From Cristatella mucedo (Eukaryota; Bryozoa; Phylactolaemata; Cristatellidae): a DNA stretch of 64,000 nucleotides. Location: positions 126,001 through 190,000 of the forward strand of contig WPIO01000154.1 in NCBI GenBank assembly GCA_009760855.2. Direction: 5' to 3'. Below the pieces are notes generated by a model, which saw nothing but the letters and a program-made list of their open reading frames with translations, had not been told where the DNA came from and made no database searches. Position 1 is the first letter of the stretch, and every line of letters begins with the position of its first letter. Position numbers and translations under genes: made by a program. Of the stretch, positions 40,405 to 51,385 are shown in pieces.

Positions 40405-42001
40405 GGATCGGTCCGTGAAGAAGGCTAACGACCACCGGCAGACCTTCCCACTACCGCCCAGTCTCCCTTCTACCATTCCTATCAAAGACACTGGAACGGG
40501 TCGTGGCAGGCCAGCTGAACTCATATATCGAAACCTCACACCTTGCTAGTAAGTTCCAGTCTGGCTTTAGAGCTAATCACTCCACAGAGTCAGCATTGCT
40601 TCGGGTATACAACGACCTACTTAGGAATGCAGACATGGGTAGAGTGTCTCTGCTTGTTTTGCTTGATCTTTCGGCAGCTTTTGATACCATCGATCACAAA
40701 GTTCTTCTAGAGCGCCTCTCATCTCGCCTGGGTATCACTGGCACTGCTCTGCAGTGGTTCAGGTCCTATCTCAGTGGGAGACTCCAGAGTATTGAAGTGA
40801 ATAGACAAAGATCATCTGAAGTACCTCTGAAATATGGAGTACCTCAGGGCTCCGTGCTAGGTCCGGTTCTTTTCACGGTTTATACTCTGCCTCTTGCTGA
40901 TGTGATTGCCAAGCACAATCTAGGCTTTCACTTCTATGCGGATGACACTCAGTTGTACCTTTGCTTTGATCCCTCACAGCCTTCGAGCACCTCAAATTCT
41001 CTCAACTCACTTGCTGCATGTATTGATGACATCCGCAAATCGATGACTGCAAATTTTCTAAAACTAACCGATGACAAAACTAACTCAATAGTTATGGGCA
41101 AACCCAGTGTGATTTAGGAATCGAAAAGGCCGAAGTTCAATATTTGCTCTTCCAGCATATCTCCAGTTGAATCAGCTCGAAATCTAGGTGTCATATTCCA
41201 AAGCGACCTCTCGTTAGACGACCATATCAGCTCCACAGTCAAATCCGCCTATTTTCAGCTTCATAACATTGCTAAAATACGGGGTGGTTTAGATAAGGAT
41301 ACCACGTCCAAGTTGGTCCATGCATTCGTGACATCCCGTCTCGACTTCTGCAACTCACTGCTTACTGGCCTACCAGCATGTGCGATCAGGCGATTGAACC
41401 TGGTGCAAAAATCTGCAGCTAGGCTTGTCTGTCGTGAGCGTCACAGCTACCACATTACTCCACTTCTCGCCGACCTGCACTGGTTACCAGTCAAGCAACG
41501 GATTGACTTCAAGGTTTTGTCGCTCACTTTTAGGTCCCTTCATTTTATGGCTCCAGCCTATCTCTCAGATATACTACCCCACCAGGCCAAGCATCGTACC
41601 AACCGCTTTTCGGAATCCAACAGTCTAGAAATTCCTCGTACAAACCTTAAATCCTTTGGAGACCGTGCATTTAGTTCATATGCTCCCAAAGCCTGGAACT
41701 CCCTCCTGACCTGCGTCAGAACATCCCCTGACCTGACCACATTTAAAAGGAACTTAAAAACACACCTATTTAGGACAGCATTTAGTGGGTCCCTGTGATT
41801 CGTCCTTCACGTGTTATGCGTGCTGACCCTGTGCATGTCACCCCTAACCATATTATTCATTTTGTTTGTTTTTCAAGCATGATTTTACTTATCATTCAAT
41901 TGCATTTCACTTTGCAGCAACTGTAAAGCGCCTAGAAAGAGATTAAGTTCTCTGAGGGCGCTTTATCAAGTGCATTATTATTATTATTATTATTATTATC
42001 A
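40405..42001 (+). mobile_element. LINE family A, long 5'-truncated copy with RT core
   Basis: Encodes the reverse-transcriptase core of an L2/CR1-group non-LTR element: DLSAAFDTIDH, GVPQGSVLGPVLF and YADDTQLYL, then the thumb region to SLLTCVRTSPD and a stop near 41798. Open from about 40503 to 41117, where a TAG and frameshift break it. The 5' end is truncated within the RT. It ends with TGTAAAGCGCCTAGAAAGAG, the tail hairpin and ATT repeats. Inactive because of the truncation and frameshift. Confidence 0.9.
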
Positions 42002-42408
42002 GTAAATATCCAGTCGACTGCCCCCCTCCCGTTGCAATCCAGTGCCGTCACCACGAGCCATGTGACCATCCTGCATGCGCATTGGGTCCCTCCTCAGAGC
42101 TGATCGAGAGAAACTGTGGTGGCCGAGAACATTTACTTGTTCTGGAGGTGTATGTACAGAATGAACTAACATTAAAACCAACCCACTTCACCCACCCAAC
42201 CGCTCCAGCTTCGACCAGTTCAATGCAGTTATTCGAGATGGCATCGCACCCCGACTCTCCTAAGGTTGGTGGGGATGTTAATTATAGCACCACTGCAATG
42301 TCGGTCGAAATAGACGAATTGACAGCACTTGTATCCCTAGCACTAAAGACGTGAGTTCAAATCCAGCAGACACCAAGGCATTTGGTTCTTCTTCCGCACT
42401 TCCATATC

Positions 42409-42410
<2 letters not shown>

Positions 42411-42503
<93 letters not shown>
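42411..42503 (+). repeat. (GT)n microsatellite
   Basis: About 90 bp of pure GT. Confidence 0.97.
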
Positions 42504-42506
<3 letters not shown>

Positions 42507-42689
42507 AAGTGCCATCTAAATGTGGTGCTGACGGTTCAACCCAATCAGAGCTTTACATCACTGCCAAAATGGGTCAAGACCCTCAACACCAACAACCATG
42601 GCACACGAGCTCATGGATCAACTTCAACTGAATCCAGTAGCCACTGTGACACACTAGGGATTCATCGGACGCACGAGTTACACAAATGC

Positions 42690-43215
42690 ATACAAGCATG
42701 ATGCATAACCAACTTGACGAGTAACATTCCACAAAGCATCATCAATACATGCAGCAAGGGTGTGTAGAGAATTCGTGCTTGAGGGTTGGGAGGGATCGAA
42801 GCAAAGGTGCAACTGAGTGCAATCTACATAGAAGTGAAAGCCTAGATTGTGCTTGGCGAACACATCAGCAAGAGGGAGAGTATAAACTGTGAAAAGAAGC
42901 ATACCAAGCAGAGAGCCCTTTGGTACCCAGTACTTTAGTGGTTCCTCAGTTGATCTTTGTCCATTCACATTAGTACTTTAGTGGTTCCTCAGTTGATCTT
43001 TGTCCATTCACATTAGTACTTTAGTGGTTCCTCAGTTGATCTTTGTCCATTCACATTAGTACTTTAGTGGTTCCTCAGTTGATCTTTGTCCATTCACATT
43101 AATTCTCTGGAATCTCTCACTGATATAGGACCTGAACCATTCCAGCACAGTGCCAGTGATGCCCAGGCGAGATTAAAGACGCTCAAGAAGAACTTCGCAT
43201 TACCAATGCCTTTGC
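42690..43215 (-). mobile_element. LINE A RT fragment with internal 43-bp tandem array
   Basis: On the minus strand: RLGITGTVLEWFRSYISERF (upstream), then RSTEEPLKYWVPKGSLLG, HNLGFHFYVDCTQLHL. The catalytic YADD is changed to YVDC, so it is dead. Confidence 0.8.
42929..43100 (+). repeat. 43-bp unit repeated four times
   Basis: Four identical head-to-tail units starting AGTACTTTAGTGGTTCCTCA (42929, 42972, 43015, 43058), derived from LINE A coding sequence. Confidence 0.97.
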
Positions 43216-44741
43216 TGCCCAGTTTTTTCGACCTAGGCCCTAATCCCTATTCGTACGCCCCCTGCCGACCGTCACCAACGACCAAAAGTATGTCTTTAAT
43301 CCACTCGATGGGCAACATCTGAGTACGTGTCGAATAAACAAGATTTAGTGCTATTTTTTTATAATTTCCGGCCTAGCCCACCAACATGCCAATTTTGCAG
43401 GTCTTGCCCCCCCCCCAGATAGAATTCTGGCTAGGCCACTGGATAGGCAGATAGATATATAGACATATAAAGGAGGGAGAGATGTGCACCGGTGAAAGAG
43501 AGATAAGTTTACAGGTACACATGTTAATGTGTGCCTGTGTGGGGGGCAGTCTGGGTGAAATCCACGAGTGTACATGTAATTACATTAACAAGGCTGAGTG
43601 GACCTATGCTACGCAGCACATTCTATCGAAATACTCCTTATTTCATCGAAGAACAAATGGCATAGAAAAAAAAACAGATTTACTTAACAGAATGTCGTCA
43701 AGGCAATTGAACCAGGCTACTCGACAAAAGAAGCTAGTGCCTACATTTAACAACGGTTTCGAGAGGAATGCATGAGTGTTGTGCGTATGCTTGCCCGAGC
43801 GATCGCAGGCCACACACGAGCGCCACTGGGTACTAGTGCCAAAACAGAAGAATTGCAGTCAGATGCCACTGCCACACCTCTTATGGCAACTAGGTCACGA
43901 AAATCAAGTCTGCGTCACTCATATGGCGATTCGTCTGCGGCCAAACCCGGCGGTCCAGCAAAATGTACACGACCACCACAGCATGCTCACAGATAGCATA
44001 AGATGGCATGAGTGTGCCTAGCGGGTGAATCATTGCTCGATAGGCACAAGCCGGCATGAGTCACCCATTCACGTGCTTAACTGCAAGCCTACAGGGGGTT
44101 CAAGGCTCATGCACGATGCCGACAACTTGCACACTAAGCGTACGCGAACGCATTGAGCACACCAAGCGCACGAGCACTACTTGCGCGGAAGCGAAATCCT
44201 TTTGGCTCCTTCAACAGGCGACTAGCACTCGAGGTATTTATTAAATGAGGTCAATCTGGATTATTGCCAGCCGATGTAGAGTGCATTGACGCGTGAGTGC
44301 CTCTAATTTGCCAGTCCGACAGGTGACTGAGGGGTAAGCCAGGGAACATGACGGGACGATAGCCTGAACAGTGAAAACATGGCATTAGAGCTACCGAGCA
44401 TCGTGACTAGGTTCAACCCGTTTTAAAAATAACTAGGGTCTGCAGCATAACGGGTCTTCAGATCTTAAAGAGGTGGTCCAGCATGTACGCACTTGATTTC
44501 ACCTTTTTCCTGCCGACTGACAAATAATGCAAAACAACGTGGCATCCATCGCTGAAGCACGGGCCGCCACAGCCTAGCAATACCGGCAAAAAATATACTA
44601 CGGCACGGTCGCCACCAACGACGGTGCACAAAGATCGTACTAGGTGTCCAGACATATCTGATACACAGCAGGAAAATTACACGAAACGCAACATTTTGCA
44701 TGAACGCGTGTCGCAATGCAAGTAGTTTCGCAGTGTCTTAC
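43216..44741. other. Unassigned sequence
   Basis: No supported gene. Short open frames only, without recognisable motifs. Confidence 0.4.
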
Positions 44742-45080
44742 CAGGGCCATCCATGATCTGCACTCCGAGATAGCAGTGAGAAGCGATGTGGGCGCTTTTC
44801 GAAGGTATCAACTCTCCATAGGATTGTGGTCACGCTTTCGACCTATATGAGGCGCTATACCGTAGCCCAGAACTGCATTTGTTCAAAATGACAGCAGCGG
44901 GTGCTCTAAGAGCCCGGACGACGAGCACGTACCGCGGCAGTGCCCGGCGCAGAAACTAACTGCGCCGCCGGAAGTGGCCGACGTATTACCAGATAGCTGT
45001 GACCGCCGCCCTCTGCTGAGGGTGGGTACAGCTGGAGGCGTTTCTGCAGTGAGCCCTGTGTCGCAGGCCGATATGCTTCT
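44742..45080 (-). promoter_or_regulatory. CpG-rich segment with a possible 5' exon on the minus strand
   Basis: A GC-rich block (about 44.88-45.08 kb) is followed on the minus strand by ATGGATGGCCCTG and then GTAAGA, a good donor. It could be a promoter and 13-nt first coding exon of the MKK3/6 gene whose 5' end is missing. However, it is 10 kb away, its phase (1) would require another unseen exon, and no homology supports it. Speculative. Confidence 0.15.
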
Positions 45081-45399
45081 CCAGTCATTATACAGATTTA
45101 GATGTAAAACCTTTTAAGGAGATCACGGGCTGTATACGATCCTAGCTGTGCATTCCCACCTCTGACGACTTTGACAGCTTTGTAGGTCGGGTGTCGGTCG
45201 GCCGACTCAGCGCAGGTCCCTCCCTGCTAGCTTAAAGCACTACGTGCCTGGACCGATCGATCGCTTGGTTTATCGAGTTTAAAATTTTAGGCTACTGTGT
45301 GGTAGTAACGACGATTTTTTATCCGAGGCGTTTTATCGATATGTTTTACTTGGTTTTTGAAGATTCTTTACTCGTCCTGGCCCGAGTTCTTGAGGGGTC

Positions 45400-45780
45400 G
45401 CCCTCATGTAATGTAATGTATCTCCGTCTGTAACTCCACAAAGTCATAAAGACCATGTGGGTGTAACGCAGGAGAGTTTTGTATAGCGCACTCACAGCCT
45501 AAGCAGCCTTCAGTACGCATTCGGTAGCCAACAGACTTCGTCTCACGCAACAAAGAGAAAGTGGGAAGCATAGCAGAGTCTGGAGAGCAGTTGAGGTAGT
45601 GAGTAGTATAGAAGTAACAGCTCAGGACCGCTGAAAGGATGTGCCATAGTCGGAAATAGGAGAGTAGTTGTCTTTGCGTAAGAATTGTGGAAGCGAGTTC
45701 CACAGTCTAGGACCTGCAGAGCTAAAGCTTCTGTCGCCAACTGTCTTTAAGCGGAAGAATGGGACAGCTCATGTAATGTA
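45400..45780 (-). mobile_element. LINE family B 3' end
   Basis: Minus strand: ATEALALQVLDCGTRFHNSY-like RT end, then 3' UTR and a TTACAT-rich end. Confidence 0.7.
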
Positions 45781-45782
45781 AG

Positions 45783-46240
45783 GTAGTAAAACGGCTGCGT
45801 CAGCTAAACCAGTCAGATTATGGCTGTCAGTCGTTATTCGAGATCTTTCGATTATGCGATAATCCATGACCGCGGCTTTAAAAAAGCCGGCGCCATGAGA
45901 TAGGCAGGCTGTTGGGATTCCAGACTCGGCATTGACATTAGAACTGGTTTTAACTCGAGGCAACAGAGACGCTGGTGTGCGTCATGGCTGCTGTTGAACG
46001 CCTGTAACCCTCCGCTGCTATCAAATAGAAGTGACTACATTATGGATATGGACTTGTTATGCAAATGTAGCAAAGTGCTCTTTGCCGCTAGCCGTGCTAT
46101 AAGGTTCAGGTTTCACCTGTATTCGTCTCGAGACGGCTGACTAGCAACGTTACGCGCCGGCTGAGATACTAGCGCTGCGTTGTCGGCCTAGTTCTTTTGG
46201 GCGTGGAAGCCACACACCACGTTTGCAATATCTGGTGTCG
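45783..46240 (+). repeat. Unassigned dispersed repeat, family C, copy 1
   Basis: Shares CAGCTAAACCAGTCAGAT, TTGCCGCTAGCCGT and GCGCTGCGTTG-type blocks in the same order with 50785-51050. No coding motif seen. Confidence 0.55.
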
Positions 46241-46689
46241 GAAGTGTGGGATAATTGCTGAGGACCCTTAGCATTCATCTTGTGCTAGCTTCATCGCGTG
46301 TGACCGTATTGGTGAATGTTGAACCTGAAAGATGGAGCTCTTTGCTGGCGTGTTTAAGTGATGAACTGAGCGCGATATTGAGTCATTGAACGATGGAATA
46401 GCAGTCTGTTCTGCCGAACCCAGGGACTCATAAAAATACTCGGCTGAATTTTTGCGAACGTCGATGCCATGCTTAGCCAAATTTAAGCAAATTTGCGAAG
46501 ACTATTGTTCGGAACTTACTATTAAGCAGATTTAAATTTTTAGCTTTTTATATTTTCATTTTTAAATTAAAAAAATTAAACCCTAAATTAAGCAAATTTG
46601 CTATTGTTCGGACCTTACACTCGACGAATGAAAATATGCTCGCGCCCTGGATATTTCGAGGCGATACAGGCGGCTGAGCAGCCTATAGC

Positions 46690-48812
46690 ATCATTTTGAC
46701 GTGCTTATGCGAAGATTATGTGGATTCGATCCTGTCCATGCGAGAATATCTGCTTCGCCTCTTCTGCTCAGTCCTCCCTCCGATCTGTCATCATTAGTAG
46801 ATAGCTACAACACGACACTAGCTGAAACGCTCGACGAGTTTGCACCTCTGACAAAGCGAACTGTGCGCCCCCGCCCAGACGGCCTATGGTTTACCACAGA
46901 CATTAAACTAGCCAGGTCTACTAAACGAAAGCTTGAAAAAGCATGCAAAAGATCCGGACTAACTGTCCATCGACAGGCATATGAAGACTACTGTAAGTCG
47001 TACCAATCGATCCTAGCAAAGGCCAAGTCTAGCTTCTATAGAAACATTGTTGAATCACAGATGCTAAATCCAAAAATGCTGATGTCGACAATAAACCATC
47101 TCCTCAACCGTTCCCAGATTAGCTCCTTACCTGACGATCCTTGTGATGATCTAGCCGATCGCTTCTCTCGATTCTTTGTGCAGAAGCTAGACAAGATCAG
47201 GGAATCCATCCCTGCGATGACAACCTCCCCATTAGAATACTGTTCCTCGGTTCCTGGCTGCACCTCAATGTCTGCATTTAAGCAGGTCACTAGTGATCTA
47301 GTCTTAAAGTTCGTATCGCAATCAAAGAAGACAACAAGTCCTCTGGACCCTATTCCCACTGTCCTGCTCCTACGTTGCATTGATCTGCTGCTGCCATGCA
47401 TAACTAACATCATTTATATGTCATTAGCCTCAGGTCATGTCCCAGCACCTTTCAAAAAAGCTGTAGTCAGGCCTCTTCTCAAGAAAGCAACACTAGACCA
47501 AGAGAACTTGAGCAACTACGGCCCAGTCTCCCTTCTACCATTCCTATCAAAGACACTGTAACTGGTCGTGGCAGACCAGCTGAACTCATATATCAAAACC
47601 TCACACCTTGCTAGTAAGTTCCAGTCTGGCTTTAGAGCTAATCACTCTACAGAGTCAGCATTGCTTAGGGTATACAACGACCTACTTAGGAATGCAGACA
47701 TGGGTAGAGTGTCTCTTCTTGTTTTGCTCCATCTTTCGGCAGCTTTTGACACCATCGATCACAAAGTTCTTCTAGAGCGCCTCTCATCTCGCCTGGGCAT
47801 CACTGGCACACATCCGCACATGGATGGCAGCACATTTTCTAAAACTAAACGATGACAAAACTAACTCAATAGTTATGGGCAAACCCAGTGTGATTCAGAG
47901 ATTGGAAAGGCTGTCTCTCAAAATTGGCTCTGCCAGCATTTCTCCAGTTGAATCAGCTCGAAATCTAGGTGTCATATTCCAAAGCGACCTCTCGTTAGAC
48001 GACCATATCAGCTCCACAGTCAAATCCGCCTATTTTCAGCTTCATAACATTGCTAAAATACGGGCTTGTTTAGATAAAGATACCACATATAAGTTGGTCC
48101 ATGCATTCGTGACATCTCGTCTCGACTTCTGCAACTCACTGCTTACTGGCCTACCAGCATGTGCAATCAGGCGATTGCAGCTGGTGCAAAACTCTGCAGC
48201 TAGGCTTGTCTGCCGTGAGCGTCGCAGTTGCCACATTACTCCACTTCTCGCCGACCTGCACTGGCTACCAGTCAAGCAACGGATTGACTTCAAGGTTTTG
48301 TCGCTCACTTTTAGGTCCCTTCATTCTATGGCTCCAGCCTATCTCTCCGGCATACTCCCCCATCAGGCCAAGCATCGTACCACTGCTTTTCGGAATCCAA
48401 CAGTCTAGAAATACCTCGTACAAACCTCAAATTCTTTGGAGACCGTGCATTTAGTTCGTATGCTCCCAAAGCCTGGAACTCCCTCCCGACCTGCGTCAGA
48501 ACATCCCCTGACCTGACCACATTTAAAAGGAACTTAAAAACACACCTATATAGGACAGCATTTAGTGGGTCCCTGTGATTCGTCCTTCACGTGTTATCCG
48601 TGCTGACACTGTGCATGCTGCCACTAACCACATTTGCATGCTGACCCTGTGCATGTCACCCCTAACCATATTATTCATTTTGTTTGTTTTTCAAGCATGA
48701 TTTTACTTACCATTCAATTGCATTTCCCTTTGCAGCAAATGTAAAGCGCCTAGAAAGAGATTGAGTTCTCTGAGGGCGCTTTATCAAGTACATTATTATT
48801 ATTATTATTATG
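46690..48812 (+). mobile_element. LINE family A, longest copy, with catalytic core deleted
   Basis: Starts upstream of the RT with the linker region after the endonuclease (DEFAPLTKRTVRPRPDGLWF), continues into RT (SKKTTSPLDPIPTVLLL), and has a stop at about 47560. The segment between SSRLGITGT and HFLKL is missing, about 300 bp that in the 40.4 kb copy carries GVPQGS and YADD. It continues to the RT end, with a second frame break near 48390, then 3' UTR, hairpin and ATT repeats. Confidence 0.9.
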
Positions 48813-48889
48813 CACTGAAAGCAGATGTGCACCAGCGTGTGGGGCGGAAGTAAAATTATCTATCGGAAATGATAGGGTTAACCAATAAA

Positions 48890-49270
48890 TTAGCTGTCCC
48901 ATTCCTCCAGATTAAAGGCAGTTGGCGACAGAAGCTTTAGCTCTGTAGGTCCTAGACTGTGGAACTCGCTTCCACAATTCTTAGGCAACGACAACTACTC
49001 TCCTACTGCCGACTATGGCACATCCTTTCCAGCGGTCTTGAGCAGCTACTTCTATGCTACTCACTACCTCAACTGCTCTCCTGACTCTGCTGTACTTTCC
49101 ACTTTCTCTTTGTTGCGTGAGACGAAGTCTGTTGGCTACCGAATGCGTACCGAAAGCCGCTTAGGCTGTGAGTGAGTTGCGTTATACACAACTCTCCTCC
49201 ATAACACCCACATAGTCTTTATGACTTTGTGGAGTTACAGACGGAGATACATTACATATTATTACATTGC
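48890..49270 (+). mobile_element. LINE family B 3' end
   Basis: Plus-strand copy: GACAGAAGCTTTAGCTCTGT, CCTAGACTGTGGAACTCGCT, then GGAGTTACAGACGGAGATAC and ATTACAT repeats. Confidence 0.7.
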
Positions 49271-49547
49271 TGAGACTGGTACGTGGCTCAAAATTGAGTA
49301 ATGACGTCAGCATGGTCTTGAACTTACTAGGGTTAATATAGCAGAGGTCGGAGGCGATAAGGTGAACGATGTAGCACAAGTGCAGGCCATAGCTGAAGCT
49401 CCGTTTGTGGAAATCCGGAAGCCCGATATAAGGCTCGAGAAGCCAGAGATTGTGATTTTACACGAGAGCATAGAAATGGCTGCCGATAACGTGCAGGTGT
49501 CAGTGCATTAGCCATGACTGACGATTGAGATTATAATATAAATCAAT

Positions 49548-49687
49548 ATAATTCATTTATATAGCGCCCTAAGAGAACTTAGTCTCTATTCAGGCGCTTC
49601 ACATATGCCTCGGGGCTCGAGCCCATGACCTCAGTCACACCTTAGTCGGGGCGAGCACCTTAACCGCTAGACCAAACCAGCTCGAAG
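49548..49687 (-). mobile_element. SINE family B, reference-quality copy
   Basis: On the minus strand GGTTTGGTCTAGCGGTTAAG (A box), GGTCATGGGCTCGAGCCCCG (B box), then GTGAAGCGCCTGAATAGAGA and TCTCTTAGGGCGCTATATAA tail. The best full-length SINE B in the window. Confidence 0.85.
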
Positions 49688-49689
49688 TG

Positions 49690-50784
49690 ATAGTTCTTGC
49701 TGAGCCGGTTGCGACCGTTTGAACTGTTGAGATTATGTAGTGTGACTCTGCCGCTTGGCGAGCTGCTTTCTCTGACTGCGAGCCCTCTAGGGATGATTTC
49801 GGCACTACGTGTATTGTGACTGTAGCAAAGCCGTGTTACGTGCCAGACGAGGAACTGCGTTTTTTAGCAATGTTCAGTGTAGTGACAATGCTATATGTTG
49901 TATGCCGCTGCTGCGCGATGATGGAGAGGACTACCTGTCTGCGTTTCGTGCTCTACGTTTTAATGGTGACTACTATTCGCACGCTTTCTGACTTGAGGAA
50001 ACTTGTTCTTATTACGCGTGTCATAATATCTCCGCGGCTTATTCTGCGACGATGCCGTTGACTTTGTAACCTGGTGACTTCGATGTCGTCACCTTTTGAT
50101 TACCTGAATGTCGAACAACGAGGAACGGTTACGACTGTGCAACGGTTGTTGAATCGGCATGTCGTAAAAGCAAATGCATTGAATACTGTGTTCCAATTTG
50201 TAGTATCTTGAGTGTTCTCTGCGTTTGATAAGGCTTCCAGTGGGTGCATGCTTCTAAGAGACGCTGGACGCCTGATGTTGTCCATCATACTCCACAGACT
50301 GTCAAACTGAACTAAAGGCAGACAAGGCTAGATTGCCGAGGCAATGCCAGCACTGAGCACGATGGGACGGAGACGCAATTGCTCGTGCAACGATGCAGGG
50401 AGGTCTGCTACTCGTTGTATAGTGAGTTCTTATCTCGTTCTAGTACGAGATCGTTTCAGCTATTAAGATAGCACTACCGCTAAAGGTGCTCGTCTGTCTC
50501 CACCCTAGTGAAGTGCTGACGACATGATCGTACGAAAAACGCATGGTTCTGAAGACACTTTGAAGTCCAGCTCTTTGGTGAGACGGCTGTTGTCGAAGAA
50601 GATGAAGTCTATACAGCCACAGCCACAGCCACAGCCACAGCTTAGAAAATTTCCCGAAATTCCTCGGTAGCAATTCGTGCTAGAGCCTGAAAAGGTGGCG
50701 AAGCCGAGCGGTGACACAGACCCTAGCTGGTAGTTAGGTTTTCTTATCGAGGCCGAGGAGGACGGCCTTATTTAAGGAGGAGGC
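49690..50784. other. Unassigned sequence
   Basis: No recognised gene. A short AGCCAC tandem (about 50612-50642) is the only structure seen. Confidence 0.4.
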
Positions 50785-51050
50785 AGGGAAACGGCGGTGC
50801 CAGCTAAACCAGTCAGATAATAATAATAATAATAATAATAATGATAGACGAATCTGTCAAATTGACTTGCCTACGTTATGAATACGGAGAGTCCATGCCA
50901 CGGTATGAGCGCTCTTCGCCGCTAGCCGTACTATATTGTTCACTCGCCGCCAGTATTCGGCGTACGTCTGCTGAGACGAGCTCCGTTACGAGCGCTGCGT
51001 TTGTGTCCTAGTTCTAAACGGATGTGTAGGCCGTACACGAAGTTTTTAGC
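50785..51050 (+). repeat. Unassigned dispersed repeat, family C, copy 2
   Basis: Second copy of the repeat at 45783, with an ATA-type microsatellite (50816-50842) expanded after the first shared block. Confidence 0.55.
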
Positions 51051-51129
51051 AGAACCTCCGAATGTACCTCCACAGAGCCACAAAGACCAAATTGAGCGCT
51101 ACACAGAAGATTGCCTACACGCTGTATAA

Positions 51130-51385
<256 letters not shown>

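Noticed and set aside
42929-43100. CRISPR-like array
   Set aside because: The units are contiguous with no spacers; a simple tandem repeat in a LINE, in an animal genome.
43130-43322. Plus-strand open frame with LKTLKKNFALPMPLLPSFF as a missing kinase exon
   Set aside because: Wrong strand for MKK3/6, and most of it is the antisense of LINE A RT.
47036-47413. 125-codon minus-strand open frame
   Set aside because: Antisense shadow of LINE A coding sequence.
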